Assembly: GCF_032854445.1 (NCBI RefSeq)
Contig: NC_088306.1
Location: 7,253,924-7,317,923 of the forward strand
Reading direction: 5' to 3'
Origin: Liolophura sinensis
Lineage: Eukaryota; Mollusca; Polyplacophora; Chitonida; Chitonidae
DNA: 64,000 bases
Part shown: positions 12,245 through 22,860 of the stretch, piece by piece
How positions within the stretch are numbered: the stretch's first letter is position 1
How the letters are laid out: each line of letters opens with the position of its first letter
Notes under the pieces: model-generated
The model's input: only the letters and a program-made list of their open reading frames with translations
What the model was told of the DNA's origin: nothing
The model's database searches: none
Made by a program: the position numbers and the translations under genes

Positions 12245-12551
12245 CTTGAGGTTTACGTCGCACTTTTTCAGTTATATCATGATACGAAGGCGAGGAGTCC
12301 TTAGGCGTGTGGACATGTAAGTGGACTTCTTGTGGTAGGGCAAGTCCATGCCCCCCAAGTGCTGCCTCCACTGGTGTCATGTGGGAAGACTATAGATATG
12401 ACAACTCACCTGGTCACATTATACAGACACCGGGCCAACCAGACATGTTTCCTTGCTCTAACCTCTCTGTGCCGAGTGCCAAACGAGACATCAACAAGTG
12501 CCACTTTTAAAGTCTTTAGTTTGACACGACCGGAGGTTTCATACCGACTTC
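12245..12551 (-). repeat. SINE-C copy
   Basis: Shares TCACATTATACAGACACCG and TTTCCTTGCTCTAACCTC, then AAAGTCTTTAGTTTGACACG, with the copy at 45463-45757. On the minus strand the last of these precedes a degraded B box. The tRNA-like head is poorly kept. Confidence 0.55.
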
Positions 12552-12817
12552 GAATAAATGAATGAATAGTGATGGTTTATCGCGGCATTGGCAATATTGC
12601 AGCCATAATAAGGTAGAAACACGAGGCGGTTGAGATTTTCGATTTGGTAGTGGCAGCATCAAAAACGAAACAAAAATTTTCGGACAGGTTTAAAATAAGA
12701 TAAGAAAAAAACTAAAAAGTTAAAACTCGAAAACCAGCATATTTTTTTTAAAATAGTATATCTAGAAATCTGTATGTATATAACTTTTATCTATAAATGA
12801 CAACTAAAATTTATATT

Positions 12818-14770
12818 TCATGATATAGGCCAATATTTTGTGACAGCATCGCCAGCGATGTTATCAAACAACTCATACATAGAGTCGACTGTGTAAAATC
12901 AAGATATGTTTGATGCCATATTGGGCATCACATCTAACACACTCGGGAGCACTGCTCCTATCTAGGATGCAATTGTGTGTTAGACGAGACTGCCCGATAC
13001 GACACCTCGTTAACACTACTTCGTCTCTACGAGGCCTTCCACAAGCATAATAACTGTAGCCAGTGACAGGATGAATAGCATGCAGTTTATTATGGACCTG
13101 CAAGTCCCATTCATCCTGCCAAAGGCGACAAATATATTTAAGAATATTAGACTTCAATTCAGTTTACGGGACTTCAACCCAAGATGCAGGTTTATAAAGG
13201 GCAACTTTCGCTTCCCTGTCTACGATTGTGTTTCCATGGATACCAATATGAGTTGGTATCCAACAGAAATAATATCTTTACCTCTTTCAATCAGTGTTCT
13301 ATGTATGGCTATTATCTCAAGAATTAATGAGTTATTGAGTTTATTATTCTCAATTGCCAAACGGCAGGAGAGGAAGTCACTGCATGTCACTGCCCTCTGA
13401 GCACGCCCAGAGGATACATTTGATACGGCCAGCAGTTTTGCCCTGGTCTCGGCAGAAAAGATAAAAGATGAAGGTGGAACCCTGACCCAGCCTTTGACCC
13501 GTTTGTATATATGAATTTTTAATCCATACAATTAGCCTTAACTTCAGTAAAACTTTGCTTGATTATATGTGGATTTGTTTCTGATTTCCCTGGTCTAGGC
13601 AGAAAAGATAAAAGATGAAGGTGGAACCCTGACCCAGCCTTTGACCCGTTTGCATATATGAATTTTTAATCCATACAATTAGCCTTAACTTCAGTAAAAC
13701 TTTGCCTAATTATATGTGGATTTGTTTCTGATTTTTTATGCTTACTTAGATCAAATATTAATTTGGGTTGTGGAAGTAGCCATGGAGAAAAGACACACGA
13801 GTTATCACCCCTGGCTTGATGTTGGCTTCCACTGTATGGTCTCGTACAGGAAGACCAAACGGAGGGATCTTGCTAGTACAGTTATTAAATGTATCTACAT
13901 ATGATGGATTCAAAACACATTCGTAGGCAGGGTTTGTTGGAAGAACTTTAAGCTTTGTAGCATATTAAAGGCTAAGTTAAACTATTTGGCTATATAAAGA
14001 AAAGTCATTAGCCAACACGTACTAACTCTCCACTGAAGAGGTTCTAAAACCACCAAGGCTGAGTTTCAAACCTTGGCAATGAACAGGATCAGACATTTTA
14101 ATACACGACTTCCTTGCGGGACCGTAAATGATGAACCCATATTCCAATTTAAACCTCACCAGAGAACGATATAGGCTGAGTCAAACAGATCGGTCGGCAC
14201 CCGATTCGGTGCTAGACAGGACCTTATAAGGACCTTAGAGTCTCTGGGGTGATGTCAGCCTCATAGAGCATCACAAATGCGATTAAAACTGCTTAATTGA
14301 ATTCCCACCTAGCCACACGTTCTTGAGAATTAGAAGTGATATGCTCAAGGATAATTGGAAAATGGTCAGTGCCACAAATATCCCCATGCACCTTCCAAGA
14401 AATATTAGGTAGAAGTGAAGGATCTGTGATAGTGAGATCGATAACAGAATAAGTACCATTACCCAGATGTAAATACGTATTAGAACCAGCATTGAAATAA
14501 CACAGTTCCCCCTTAGATAAGAAGTGTCCACTATTTTGTCCTTATTATTTATGTTCTTACTGTTCCACAGGGGGTTATGGGAATTAAAATCTCCCATTAT
14601 CATAAAAGGTTTTGGCAATTCTTCTATTAAATTATGTAACTGGAAAACTGACAAAGACATGTTCGGAGGAATATACACCGAACATTTTGTGATTGTTTTA
14701 GACAATGACAGCATAAAACTCCAGAGCAACAGGGCTGTGAATAAATATTATCTCGGCGCTTGAGGAATAT
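12818..14770 (-). pseudogene. LINE-1: jockey-like non-LTR retrotransposon remnant
   Basis: Minus-strand order, high to low coordinate. First comes an AP-type endonuclease block (14283-14729), with VYIPPN, the MGDFNSHNPLW motif, NGTYSVIDLTITDP in another frame, and a TDHFPII active-site region. Next, at about 14180-13980, is the end of the RT thumb, with RSLVRFKLEYG and LGGFRTSSVESLY in scattered frames. Then follow a block with NPSYVDTFNN (13770-13950), an RNase H-like domain (13220-13531, LAIENNKLNNSLI and IHRTLIERGKDI), and a C-terminal Cys/His tail (12873-13157, EVVLTRCRIGQSRLTHN and CVRCDAQYGIKH). A stop is at 12818-12820. The RT palm with its catalytic box is missing. RNase H suggests the I/Jockey group. 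Frameshifts throughout; inactive. Confidence 0.8.
13441..13734. repeat. 147-bp direct tandem duplication inside LINE-1
   Basis: 13441-13587 and 13588-13734 are nearly identical copies starting CCCTGGTCTCGGCAGAAAAG and CCCTGGTCTAGGCAGAAAAG and differing at only a few bases. The duplication sits at the upstream edge of the LINE RNase H region and is younger than the decay of the LINE. Confidence 0.85.
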
Positions 14771-14772
14771 GT

Positions 14773-15775
14773 TAAAAAATGGTCAAAACGGGAGAAAGTG
14801 GATTCTTCAGTACTTAACGATTGGCTTGAGATTGTCAAAAAGGTTAATTTAGCTATACAGCGTCTAGACATTGATGCTCTACCTCAAGTTAAAAAGGTTC
14901 TGAAGGGTCCCACTGTGCAAGAAACACTCGCTGACCTTCATAGTAAATTTGTCATACCTGTAGCTACAAGGCTCCTAATAATGTCGTCTTTACTTGCAAG
15001 AAATATTATTATCTAATTCTTTTTCAACAGCTATTTACATCTACAACAACACCCACGTATTCTGCTACTACATGTACTCTGGAGGAACTATTTAACAAAC
15101 ACAAAGCATTTCCTAAAGAAAGGCACATAAATATACCGACCCGTCATACAGAAACAACTTAACTGGATTCTTAAAACGCATAAATCCCTATTCAAGGCTC
15201 GATTTATTGCGGGGTCAAGAAGTTGTACCACCAAACTCTTGTCAACCCTTTTTACGTGAGCGTTACAAGAAGTAAAGTTATTTTAGAATAAGTATTGTTG
15301 TGCCATAACCAGGTGTCAACTGCATGCGGATCCTTAACAATTCCAAACGTCTTACAGTAGAACTTGATGCTCATAAGCATATACAGTACAAAGGCGTATC
15401 CACATTGGATTTCTCTACTCTCTATACTACGATTTCTCACAAAGATCTCACTGAAAGAATACCGTTAATCGTTACCGTTAATTGACTCGGCATTTACTAA
15501 AACAGGTCACCGTTAAATTATCGTCAAAAGCAATAAGGCTTTCTTTAGTTCTACTATTTATAAAGGTTACCACTCATGGGATGTTACATTATTTATTGAA
15601 TTACTTGACTTTCTCATTAATAACATCTATGTCAAATTCGGGGATACCATTTACCAACAGTGCATAGGTATTCCAGTGGGTACCAATTGTGCGCCTCTTT
15701 TGGCAGACCTATACCTGTTTTCATATGAATACAACAATATGCAGAAATTATTTAGAAGTAACATGTTTAAAGTCC
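14773..15775 (+). pseudogene. PLE-2: Penelope-like element, truncated
   Basis: Plus-strand relative of PLE-1. It starts at the same block (AATGGTCAAAACGGGAG) and encodes SVLNDWLEIVKKVNLAIQ, VQETLADLHSKFVI, a degraded KARFIAG-type stretch near 15195, and an RT core near 15600-15715 with CIGIPVGTNCAPLLADLYLF. It stops at 15775, about a dozen codons before where PLE-1 has its YIDD box, and runs straight into the 41-bp minisatellite. It abuts LINE-1 head to head at about 14770. Several frameshifts; inactive. Confidence 0.8.
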
Positions 15776-16343
15776 GTCTGATTACAGCCCTGAGATCCCG
15801 TATGGCCGGTGTGTCTGTCTGATTACGGCCCTCAGATCCCGTTTGGCCGGTGTGTCGGTCTGATTACGGCCCTCAGATCCCGTATGGCCGGTGTGTCCGT
15901 CTGATTACGGCCCTGGGATCCCGTATGGCCGGTGTGTCTGTCTGATTACAGCCCTGAGATCCCGTATGGCCGGTGTGTGTGTCTGATTGCAGCCCTGAGA
16001 TCCCGTATGGCCGGTGTGTCCGTCTGATTACAGCCCTGAGATCCCGTATGGCCGGTGTGTCTGTCTGATTACAGCCCTCAGGTCCCATATGGCCGGTGTG
16101 TCTGTCTGATTACAGCCCTGAGATCCCGTATGGCCGGTGTGTCTGTCTGATTACAGCCCTGAGATCCCGTATGGCCGGTGTGTCTGTCTGATTACGGCCC
16201 TGAGATCCTGTATGGCCGGTGTGTCTGTCTGATTACAGCCCCGAGATTCCGTATGGCCGGTGTGTCCGTCTGATTACAGCCCTAACATCCCGTATGGCCG
16301 GTGTGTCCGTCTGATTACAGCCCTGAGATCCTGTATGGCCGGA
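15776..16343. repeat. Minisatellite, 14 copies of a 41-bp unit
   Basis: The word ATTAC (once ATTGC) recurs every 41 bases from 15781 to 16314, giving 14 units. The unit contains CAGCCCTGAGATCCCGTATG followed by GCCGGTGTGTCTGTCTG. Copies differ at a few positions. Because 41 is not a multiple of three, the frame rotates and short open frames here are artefacts. It sits exactly between PLE-2 and the Gypsy fragment. Confidence 0.95.
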
Positions 16344-17510
16344 GGTACGGCGTGGTATGCCAGTGTGCCTGAATCTGTAGTTTGTGGCGCTTGTTCTCTT
16401 TATCAGGATTCGGTTGTAAATAGTTCTCGATCAACTAATATGCAGATTTGGACACGATCTTGCGGGTTCGTTGACGGTTCCTGGGTTACGGTATTTTGTG
16501 GTACTGGATGCAGTGACGAAAATCCTTTGGGTGAGTTCGAGACTTGTATCTTGTAAAATGAACAATGTTCCTTTAACACAGGTTTATGTTGATTGTCCGA
16601 ATATGAAAGGCAATTATCAGGTTTGATGCATGGATACTCCGATCCATGACTTAATCATTGGAAATGTTGACGAGGAGAGAGATCCCAGAGACGCGTCTCC
16701 AACGCGTTCGTCCGAACAGGCAGTGCAAACACGACACCATCTAAACGTAAGCAAACAAGAATATCCCAAGCTCAAAATAGCCGAGGTTGAAAGCTTGGGC
16801 GTGTCCGCGGAAGAGATGCCCTCAAGTCAGAATAAAGATGCATCCTTAGAAAAAAAAAGTAGGCAATTAGCAGCGGCTGGGAAATCGAAAGGAAAAGTGA
16901 GATGGTTTATCAAAATCGGCCTCGTATTTAGGAAGTGTACAGCCCCGTCAGACAGGCTATATTCTCAGTTGGTGGTCCCACAGCAGTTCAGGCATACAGT
17001 GATGAGAATAACACACGACTTTTGGCGATTATTTGGCGATCCGACGAACGGTGGAAAGGGATTTGTCGGAATTTTATTGGCCTGGGATTCAAGCTGACGT
17101 CAAAAGATTCTGTAGGTCCCGCGATATTTGTCAACGGACGTACGGGTGAAATGACTTTAATTCACGAGCCTTTCCGGCGGGTTGCTTTGGACATAATTGG
17201 ATCATTGCAGCCAGTTTCCGATAAAGATAATCGCTATCGTCAAGGAGACAGAGGAAGTTTTATACCAAGGAAGAGTGAAACATGAAGGTGGGTGAAAAGA
17301 TCTTAGTACTTTTACCAATAACACACAGCAAACTGTTGCTCCAGTGGAAAGGCCCATTCACCATTTTGAAAAATATTTGGAAAAGTTTAGATTATAGAGT
17401 AGATATTCTGTGTGCTCAGCAATTGCCATACAAGCAGAAATATCTGGAGAAATATTATTTGATACGTGAAATAACATCATCCAAACTTGGAGAAAGCTAC
17501 CCGGATTGTA
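16344..17510 (+). pseudogene. Ty3/Gypsy polyprotein fragment (protease and integrase parts)
   Basis: Plus strand. A protease-like region near 16440-16520 has GFVDGSWVTVFCGTGCS, where the catalytic DTG reads GTG. It is followed by MDTPIHDLIIGNV (16630 on), typical of the end of Gypsy protease. RT and RNase H are missing. From about 16970 there is an integrase N-terminal part: LVVPQQFRHTVM, then in another frame FYWPGIQADVKRFC with CRSRDIC, the CC half of the HHCC zinc site. Next is RRVALDIIGSLQPVSDK (17160-17240), holding the first integrase aspartate. After a deletion comes the C-terminal KLLLQWKGPFTIL (17282-17480). No LTRs were seen. Frames are broken in several places. Confidence 0.75.
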
Positions 17511-17544
17511 GATCTTGCCACAGCCACTTTTCCATCGAACATCC

Positions 17545-19850
17545 CAAGAACTTAGATATCGATCGCCACATCTCCAGTAATATGATGTCCAGTGTGATGA
17601 TGTCGAAAATGAACTCCTCTATAACAAGTGTTCTTCCGCAAAACTTCGCAAGTGATACTGATAAAGGTGTCATAAAGGCTGGGGAAATGTTTTCAGAATT
17701 CTTTGCTCACACGAATTTATCTCTGTCATCCGCGGACAAGTTTACCCACATTGTTAAAGTTGCTTTTCGTGATTCAGCAATTGCGAAGAAATACAACTGT
17801 GGCAGAACCAAGTCAGCTGCAGTTATACAGGAATTATCGAGCATGGCGAAGGATAAAATAGTGGAACGGATGAAGTCCGGGCCTTTCAGTATTGCTTCAG
17901 ACACCAGCAACGACCAAAGCGAGAAACAATTTCCGATAGTGGTGACAACAATCCCTATGGTGTCCACACGGATTTACTAGGTCTGCCCGTTTTGAAGACA
18001 TCAGCTACGGGTATGTACACCATACTGCTGATTTGTTACTGCTTGCACCTCTTCCTTAAAATTGCGCTGTCTTATTTTTTGCTTAATGTACTAATACCTG
18101 GTGTTTTACATAATATAAAACAGAACTCTTTCTGTTTTAAATAATCTTGGTGGTAAACAATTCTTACCTACAGGTACTTAGTTTTGACAATATTGTGTAG
18201 CAACAACCCTTCAGATTAGTTCAGGTCATTACCAAACTACACTACATTGTTTAGTTGTCTTACAGACTTCAAGAACCTGTGAATATTTTGTGATGACTCC
18301 TGTTAAAGGCATGTAGATTTCCAATAATTCAATACTGTTGTGCTGGGTCAGCAGATGAGAAAATAAATTTATACACTTTGTGGTAGGATTAATAACAATA
18401 TTAATCAACTTTATATTTTGTTATTAACCTGCTAAGAATCTGTAACAATGCTTGAATGTAAGGATGCAGTCCGAAGTATGTCTCAATAATTCATTTATTT
18501 TAATTAAATAACACATGTACAAGCACCTTTATAAATAAATGCGTTCACTTTAAGTTCTAACATATATTATTAACTGTCAAGATTCTAAATCTCAAAGTAT
18601 TCTTTGCATTGTTTCAGGACAAAACATCTTCAATTTCACGAACAGCCAGTCAGATCATTGGCATATGTCGCGGGAGAACTGTGTTTCCTTTGGTACAGAC
18701 AACGTTAAGGTGATGACTACATAAGAAAGGTTTTTTTTTCGTTCATGCTGAAGAAGCAGTCAGCTCTATATCTCTGGTTGTAGTCGCCACCTCATTCATC
18801 GTGCTGCACAGAAGGTAGCACCTTCATTTTTATTTATTTATTTATTTATTTGATTGGTGTTTTACGCCGTACTCAAGAATATTTCACTCATACGACGGCG
18901 GCCAGCATTATGGTGGGTGGAAACCAGGCACAGTCCGGGGGAAACCCACGACCATCCGCAGGTTGCTGGCACCTTCATTACTCATCAGTATTGAAAATGT
19001 GCTGGTGGATACATTCTATTACCTGGACAACTCCAAACTAGAGGAGTTACAAACCTGCACGATATTGACCACCACAAAATCTTAAAGCATGTCTCAACAA
19101 GGTGGCTGAGTGTGACCAGATGTTTGGAGATGATTTTAGAAAACTGGGACGCCTAAAAGGTATACTTTGTCTCTGAGAAATCTTCCTTGACAGGGTCTAA
19201 TGTGTAGGTATCCACCACATCAGCAGCTGGTACCTCATTTTCAAGCTCTTACAGGCAAACAAAAGTAACATATCTTGAATCATTCTATAGGTCCCCAGCA
19301 AACAGACTTTACTGCATGTTTCTACAGGCTTCCATTCAGCCGCTTGACAAATTAAATATCCTTCTTCAGGGGGAGAAACCCTTAATCCACTCACTGAATC
19401 AGGATGCTAAGAAAGGTGATGAGACCTTCTCGTTAGATTTGTTCTGCCAAATGTTATTTACGGCCAGTGCTTGACAGAAGTTGCCTTCAATCAGGACTCG
19501 AATCATAAGAAAAATGAGGACGTCGTTTTTGGGGGAAGCAGCCAGAAATTTTCTTACAAAGAAAGAGGAAAACCATCTGCGGAACAGTAGAATATAGGAG
19601 TTTTACATCGCTGCTTGTACTTATATAAAGAACAAGTTGCATTTGAACAGTGATCTGCTTAAACATGCAGAAGTTGTGGATGTTGACCTTCGGATGGAAA
19701 AATCAGGAAGCGATGTGATGTACTTTCTGGATAAATTCCCATCATTACTACCTTCAGGTGAGCTTGCAGAGATACCCAGTCTTTATCAAGCGTCTAACAA
19801 ACATAATAAGTTGGTCACATCTCCAATGCAGCTTTTAATATGTTAATTCG
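17545..19850 (+). pseudogene. hAT-type transposase pseudogene with intron and SINE insertion
   Basis: Plus strand. Exon 1 (to 18010) encodes FFAHTNLSLSSADKF, IAKKYNCGRTKSAAVI and FSIASDTSNDQSEKQFP; the last holds the first catalytic aspartate. After a frameshift near 17950, the frame with LLGLPVLKTSATG reaches a donor at 18011 (GG|GTATGT). The acceptor TTTCAG is at 18617. Exon 2 begins QNIFNFTNSQSDHW and includes VSFGTDNVKVM (second aspartate), then HLIHRAAQKVA. The SINE at 18829-18968 splits it, after which ISIENVLVDTFYYLDNSKLE continues. Later pieces are KILKHVSTRWLSVTRCLEM (19075-19140), LNILLQGEKPLIHSL (19350-19400) and the C-terminal LKHAEVVDVDLRMEK (19650-19700). Stops and frameshifts occur throughout. 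It could be an old element or a once-domesticated hAT gene; the intron leans slightly to the latter. Confidence 0.82.
18829..18968 (-). mobile_element. SINE-A insertion in the hAT pseudogene, 11-bp TSD
   Basis: 5'-truncated SINE-A in reverse orientation with a TATTTATTTATT tail, GTTTTACGCCGTACTCAAG and CGACCATCCGCAGG. It is flanked by GCACCTTCATT at 18818-18828 and 18969-18979, a perfect 11-bp target duplication. Removing the element and one repeat restores continuous hAT reading (KVAPSLLISIENV). Confidence 0.92.
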
Positions 19851-19986
19851 TGGCTGTGGGACACATTACAGCTTCCTTTTAATCAGGATATGGTTTAATG
19901 ACATCATACCCGTCTGTTATGGGTCAATATTATGATAAATCGCCATCTGTACTTACTGAGTCCACATAGAGAATAAAGTTAATTGC

Positions 19987-20289
19987 ATTTGAGACAGCCA
20001 CATAAGTCGAATCTGTAATTTCATCCTTTAAGGGCATTCTGAAGGGTCAATAACCTTTGATCAGCTTCAAGTGGGCTCAGATCTTCTGAAGTCCTCCTAC
20101 TATAGCAGTCTTAAAATCTAGTCTTACATCAATTTCTTCTCTTTACTTTAGTGGTTACTGAATATGTCTGCTTGTAATGCTAAGAGGCCTTCATGCAAGG
20201 GGGCTCTCATTTGAGACAGTCATCTAAGTCGAATCTGTAAATATAGCCTTTGAGGGCATTTTGACAGGTCAATAACCTTTGATCAGCTT
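19987..20289. repeat. Direct duplicate of about 81 bp, 222 bp apart
   Basis: 19987-20067 and 20209-20289 share ATTTGAGACAG, AAGTCGAATCTGTAA and GGTCAATAACCTTTGATCAG. They lie just downstream of the hAT remnant and may be sub-terminal repeats of that element or a local duplication. Confidence 0.75.
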
Positions 20290-20948
20290 TCCTCCGGCAT
20301 AGAGAGTGACATAAAATAAGCCAAGATTTCAGCTTGTGGTTCTTTTGGTTTTTTATTTTTGAAAATTCAATTTGCAGTACAGAGTGAGAACACAGTGCTG
20401 TTTAATACAGTTCTGTAAACCACCGCCATGAATACGCGATATGTTATTAAGGTACTGGTTTCTTTAATCGGAATTTGTACACATAAAGTTTCGTTAATAC
20501 ACATAAACACGCCAGTGACTACACATCGCTTCGGTGTGGGTAGGTAGGTCTGTACTTGTCACAGAGGAAGACACCGACGCGAAAAAAGCTTGAATTCCCG
20601 TGACATCCGAGGAAGTTGAGCGAGAGCTTATTTTTCCTTTATTTACGTACGTTAAGCCGCCCTTGTGTGATTTCCCACTTGTGCGAAGACTCATCGTTTA
20701 CACTTGTACACTTCATGCTTAAGTGTTGGTGTTGTACTGTGCTCGCAGACTGTCGTTCTATTCCCTCACTTTCGGTATCTGGTACCTTTCCCAACTATCA
20801 TTCTCTACAGGTTAAATCACCTAAGCTTGTCATTCCCAACCTGTCAAACAATTTACGAGTTACGCTGTCAATATAAAAAGGCTCATTAAAATGCTTTCAA
20901 ATTAGGGTACGGCGCATTTCTTAATTATTTATTCGCTGATTTCTCATA
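20290..20948. other. Intergenic, nothing recognised
   Basis: Flank between the hAT remnant and the Tc1-like element. No family recognised in the short open frames. Confidence 0.5.
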
Positions 20949-20977
20949 TAAACTACCGGGCAAAAGAAACGTATAAC
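20949..20977. repeat. Tc1-1 left terminal inverted repeat
   Basis: 29 bp, identical to the reverse complement of 22462-22490; flanked outside by TA. Confidence 0.95.
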
Positions 20978-21202
20978 CTTGTTTACCACCATAAGAAAGA
21001 GAAATAAAGACAGACAGTATCAACATGATAAGCATTATATTGCAATAAACCATTTTCCAAGTTTTGTTTAAAAATTCAAAGCCATATGGCTATTACACTT
21101 GCTGTCAGGCTGAGTAAAGAAAGCATGGGGTAAATCTGAAAAATTACACAAATGCAAGTGAAGGGACTCCCTTAATGTCCTATCATGTCATAAGACAGAT
21201 CG

Positions 21203-22213
21203 TTAGAAGCGTTTGTGAGCACCCATTGTATCAATTAAAGCCAAAATACGTCTCCTCATGGAAGTCGTCAGCCGCCGGATGACGTCATCAGGAATTCTGT
21301 CCCACTCCTCAAATAAAGCCTGTTCGAGCTGTTGCCTGGTTTGTGGGGGAGGGACGCGTTGTCTCAGACGTCGATCAAGATGATCCCACAGATGCTCTAA
21401 GGGATTCATGTCTGGCGATCGCGCTGGCCAAGGCAGTACGTTGACATCAACGGTGCCCAGATAATTTAGTACAACTCTGGCGGTATGAGGTCGTGCATTG
21501 TCCTGCTGCAAAAGGATACCCCTTTGCTATTGATGCACGAATGGCACCACAACAGGATCCAATATTTCATCTCGGTATCTTTGGCCAGTCAGATTTCCCT
21601 GGATGATGACCAATCTCGTTCTCACCTGTCCACAAATTCCGCCCCATACAAGCACCCCACCAGCACCAAAAGGGTGGACATTCTGAATGCAGTTTTGTGC
21701 CAATCGCTCTCCACTGTGTCGATACACACGAATTCGACCATCATTTCTGAAGAGGTTATATCGGCTTTCATCAGTGAACAGCACCCTTTCCCAGTCTCGT
21801 CGCTGCCATCGACGTACAACTCTTGCCCAACGCAGCCTGTTTTGACGGTGTAGATGAGTCAATGCCATTCCACGGAAGGGGCGATAGGCTCTAATACCAC
21901 TCACGCGGAGTCGTCGTAAGACTGTGCGTCTGCTGATGGGGTGTCCCAGTGCCGTTTCCGCCGTTGACGTCGCCGTCACATACCGGTTACGCAGGTGGAT
22001 TGTGCGGATGTACCGGTCTTCGCCAGGCGTTGTAACACTTGGCCTGCCCGACCTTGGAGGATCTTGTGTCCTGCCTGTTAGGCGGTAACGACCCAACAGT
22101 CTGCTGATGGTGGCTTGACTGCAATTGAATGTTCTGGCAATGTGGTGTTGGCTGGCCCCAATGTCGGCCATACCAGTGGCTCTATCACGTTCTGCTTGTG
22201 TGAGTCTCGGCAT
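21203..22213 (-). pseudogene. Tc1-like DD34E transposase with one premature stop
   Basis: 336 codons on the minus strand, the usual length for the family. Residues 1-60 form the helix-turn-helix DNA-binding half (IARTFNCSQATISRLL) ending in SGRPSVTTP; a second HTH follows (ISRRTVLRRLRVSGI). The catalytic residues are all present: D148 in FTDES, D238 in QQDNARPH and E273 in PDMNPLEHLW, with 34 residues between the last two. The only defect I see is an in-frame TAG at 21527-21529 (codon 229), where relatives often have glutamine. The frame is otherwise continuous to the stop at 21203. The enzyme cuts and pastes DNA at TA sites in the nucleus. This copy would make a protein truncated before D238. 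Confidence 0.92.
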
Positions 22214-22461
22214 CTCTTAGATGTTTTGTATGGTATTGCAACCTTACCATGTGCTACATCGGTATTTATACGGCGGTCATTATCGAGAATTTTCAACAGG
22301 GCCCGAAACACTGTTTTTCCGCTTTTTCATGATGTCTTACACCAATTTCAGTGAATCTCGTTAAAAAGTGACGTGTACACAGGGTGCTTATGTGCAAACG
22401 TATTCGCACAACGTTCAAACTTATTCAACTTATTTTTCCATAGAAAAAACTGGATTTAAAA

Positions 22462-22490
22462 GTTATACGTTTCTTTTGCCCGGTAGTTTA
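22462..22490. repeat. Tc1-1 right terminal inverted repeat
   Basis: 29 bp, pairs perfectly with 20949-20977; flanked outside by TA. Confidence 0.95.
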
Positions 22491-22860
22491 TAATCTATTT
22501 CTTTAAGTTGAGCTTAATTTGGGCGGAACTATATTGGGGGGAATATAAAGGCCTGCAACAAACATAAGCATGAGACAAAAGTAACAAGAATTCTAGCATT
22601 GCAGGAATCTGGACACGTCAAAGACTCCAGGGCGTCCAAAACAGAATGAGCGCGACTTAAAAACCTAAGAAATCATAAGCATAATAAAGATTTTGAGGAT
22701 AAGCAAGGATATAAGTTACTTGTTGCAAGGAGGGAAAAAGGGCTACACAAGTAGCTAAATGTGACACTCATAAGAAAAACCTGGTGAGTCCTATCTGATT
22801 AAATACAGCTGAGTGCATTGAAAAAAATATGATACGAAATAAAACATTTCATTAAGATTA

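Larger units (their letters stand above)
20949..22490 (-). mobile_element. Tc1-1: Tc1-like DNA transposon, complete ends
   Basis: 1542-bp element with perfect 29-bp terminal inverted repeats (20949-20977 and 22462-22490, starting TAAACTACCGGGCAAAAGAA). TA dinucleotides flank it at 20947-20948 and 22491-22492, the Tc1/mariner target duplication. It encodes one minus-strand transposase. Perfect ends and a nearly intact gene point to a recent insertion. Confidence 0.95.

Noticed and set aside
15873-16088. Open frame with a repeated peptide
   Set aside because: It is the rotating translation of the 41-bp array and has no gene signals.
15781-16343. CRISPR-like regularly spaced repeats
   Set aside because: The 41-bp units are contiguous with no unique spacers and the genome is eukaryotic; this is a minisatellite.
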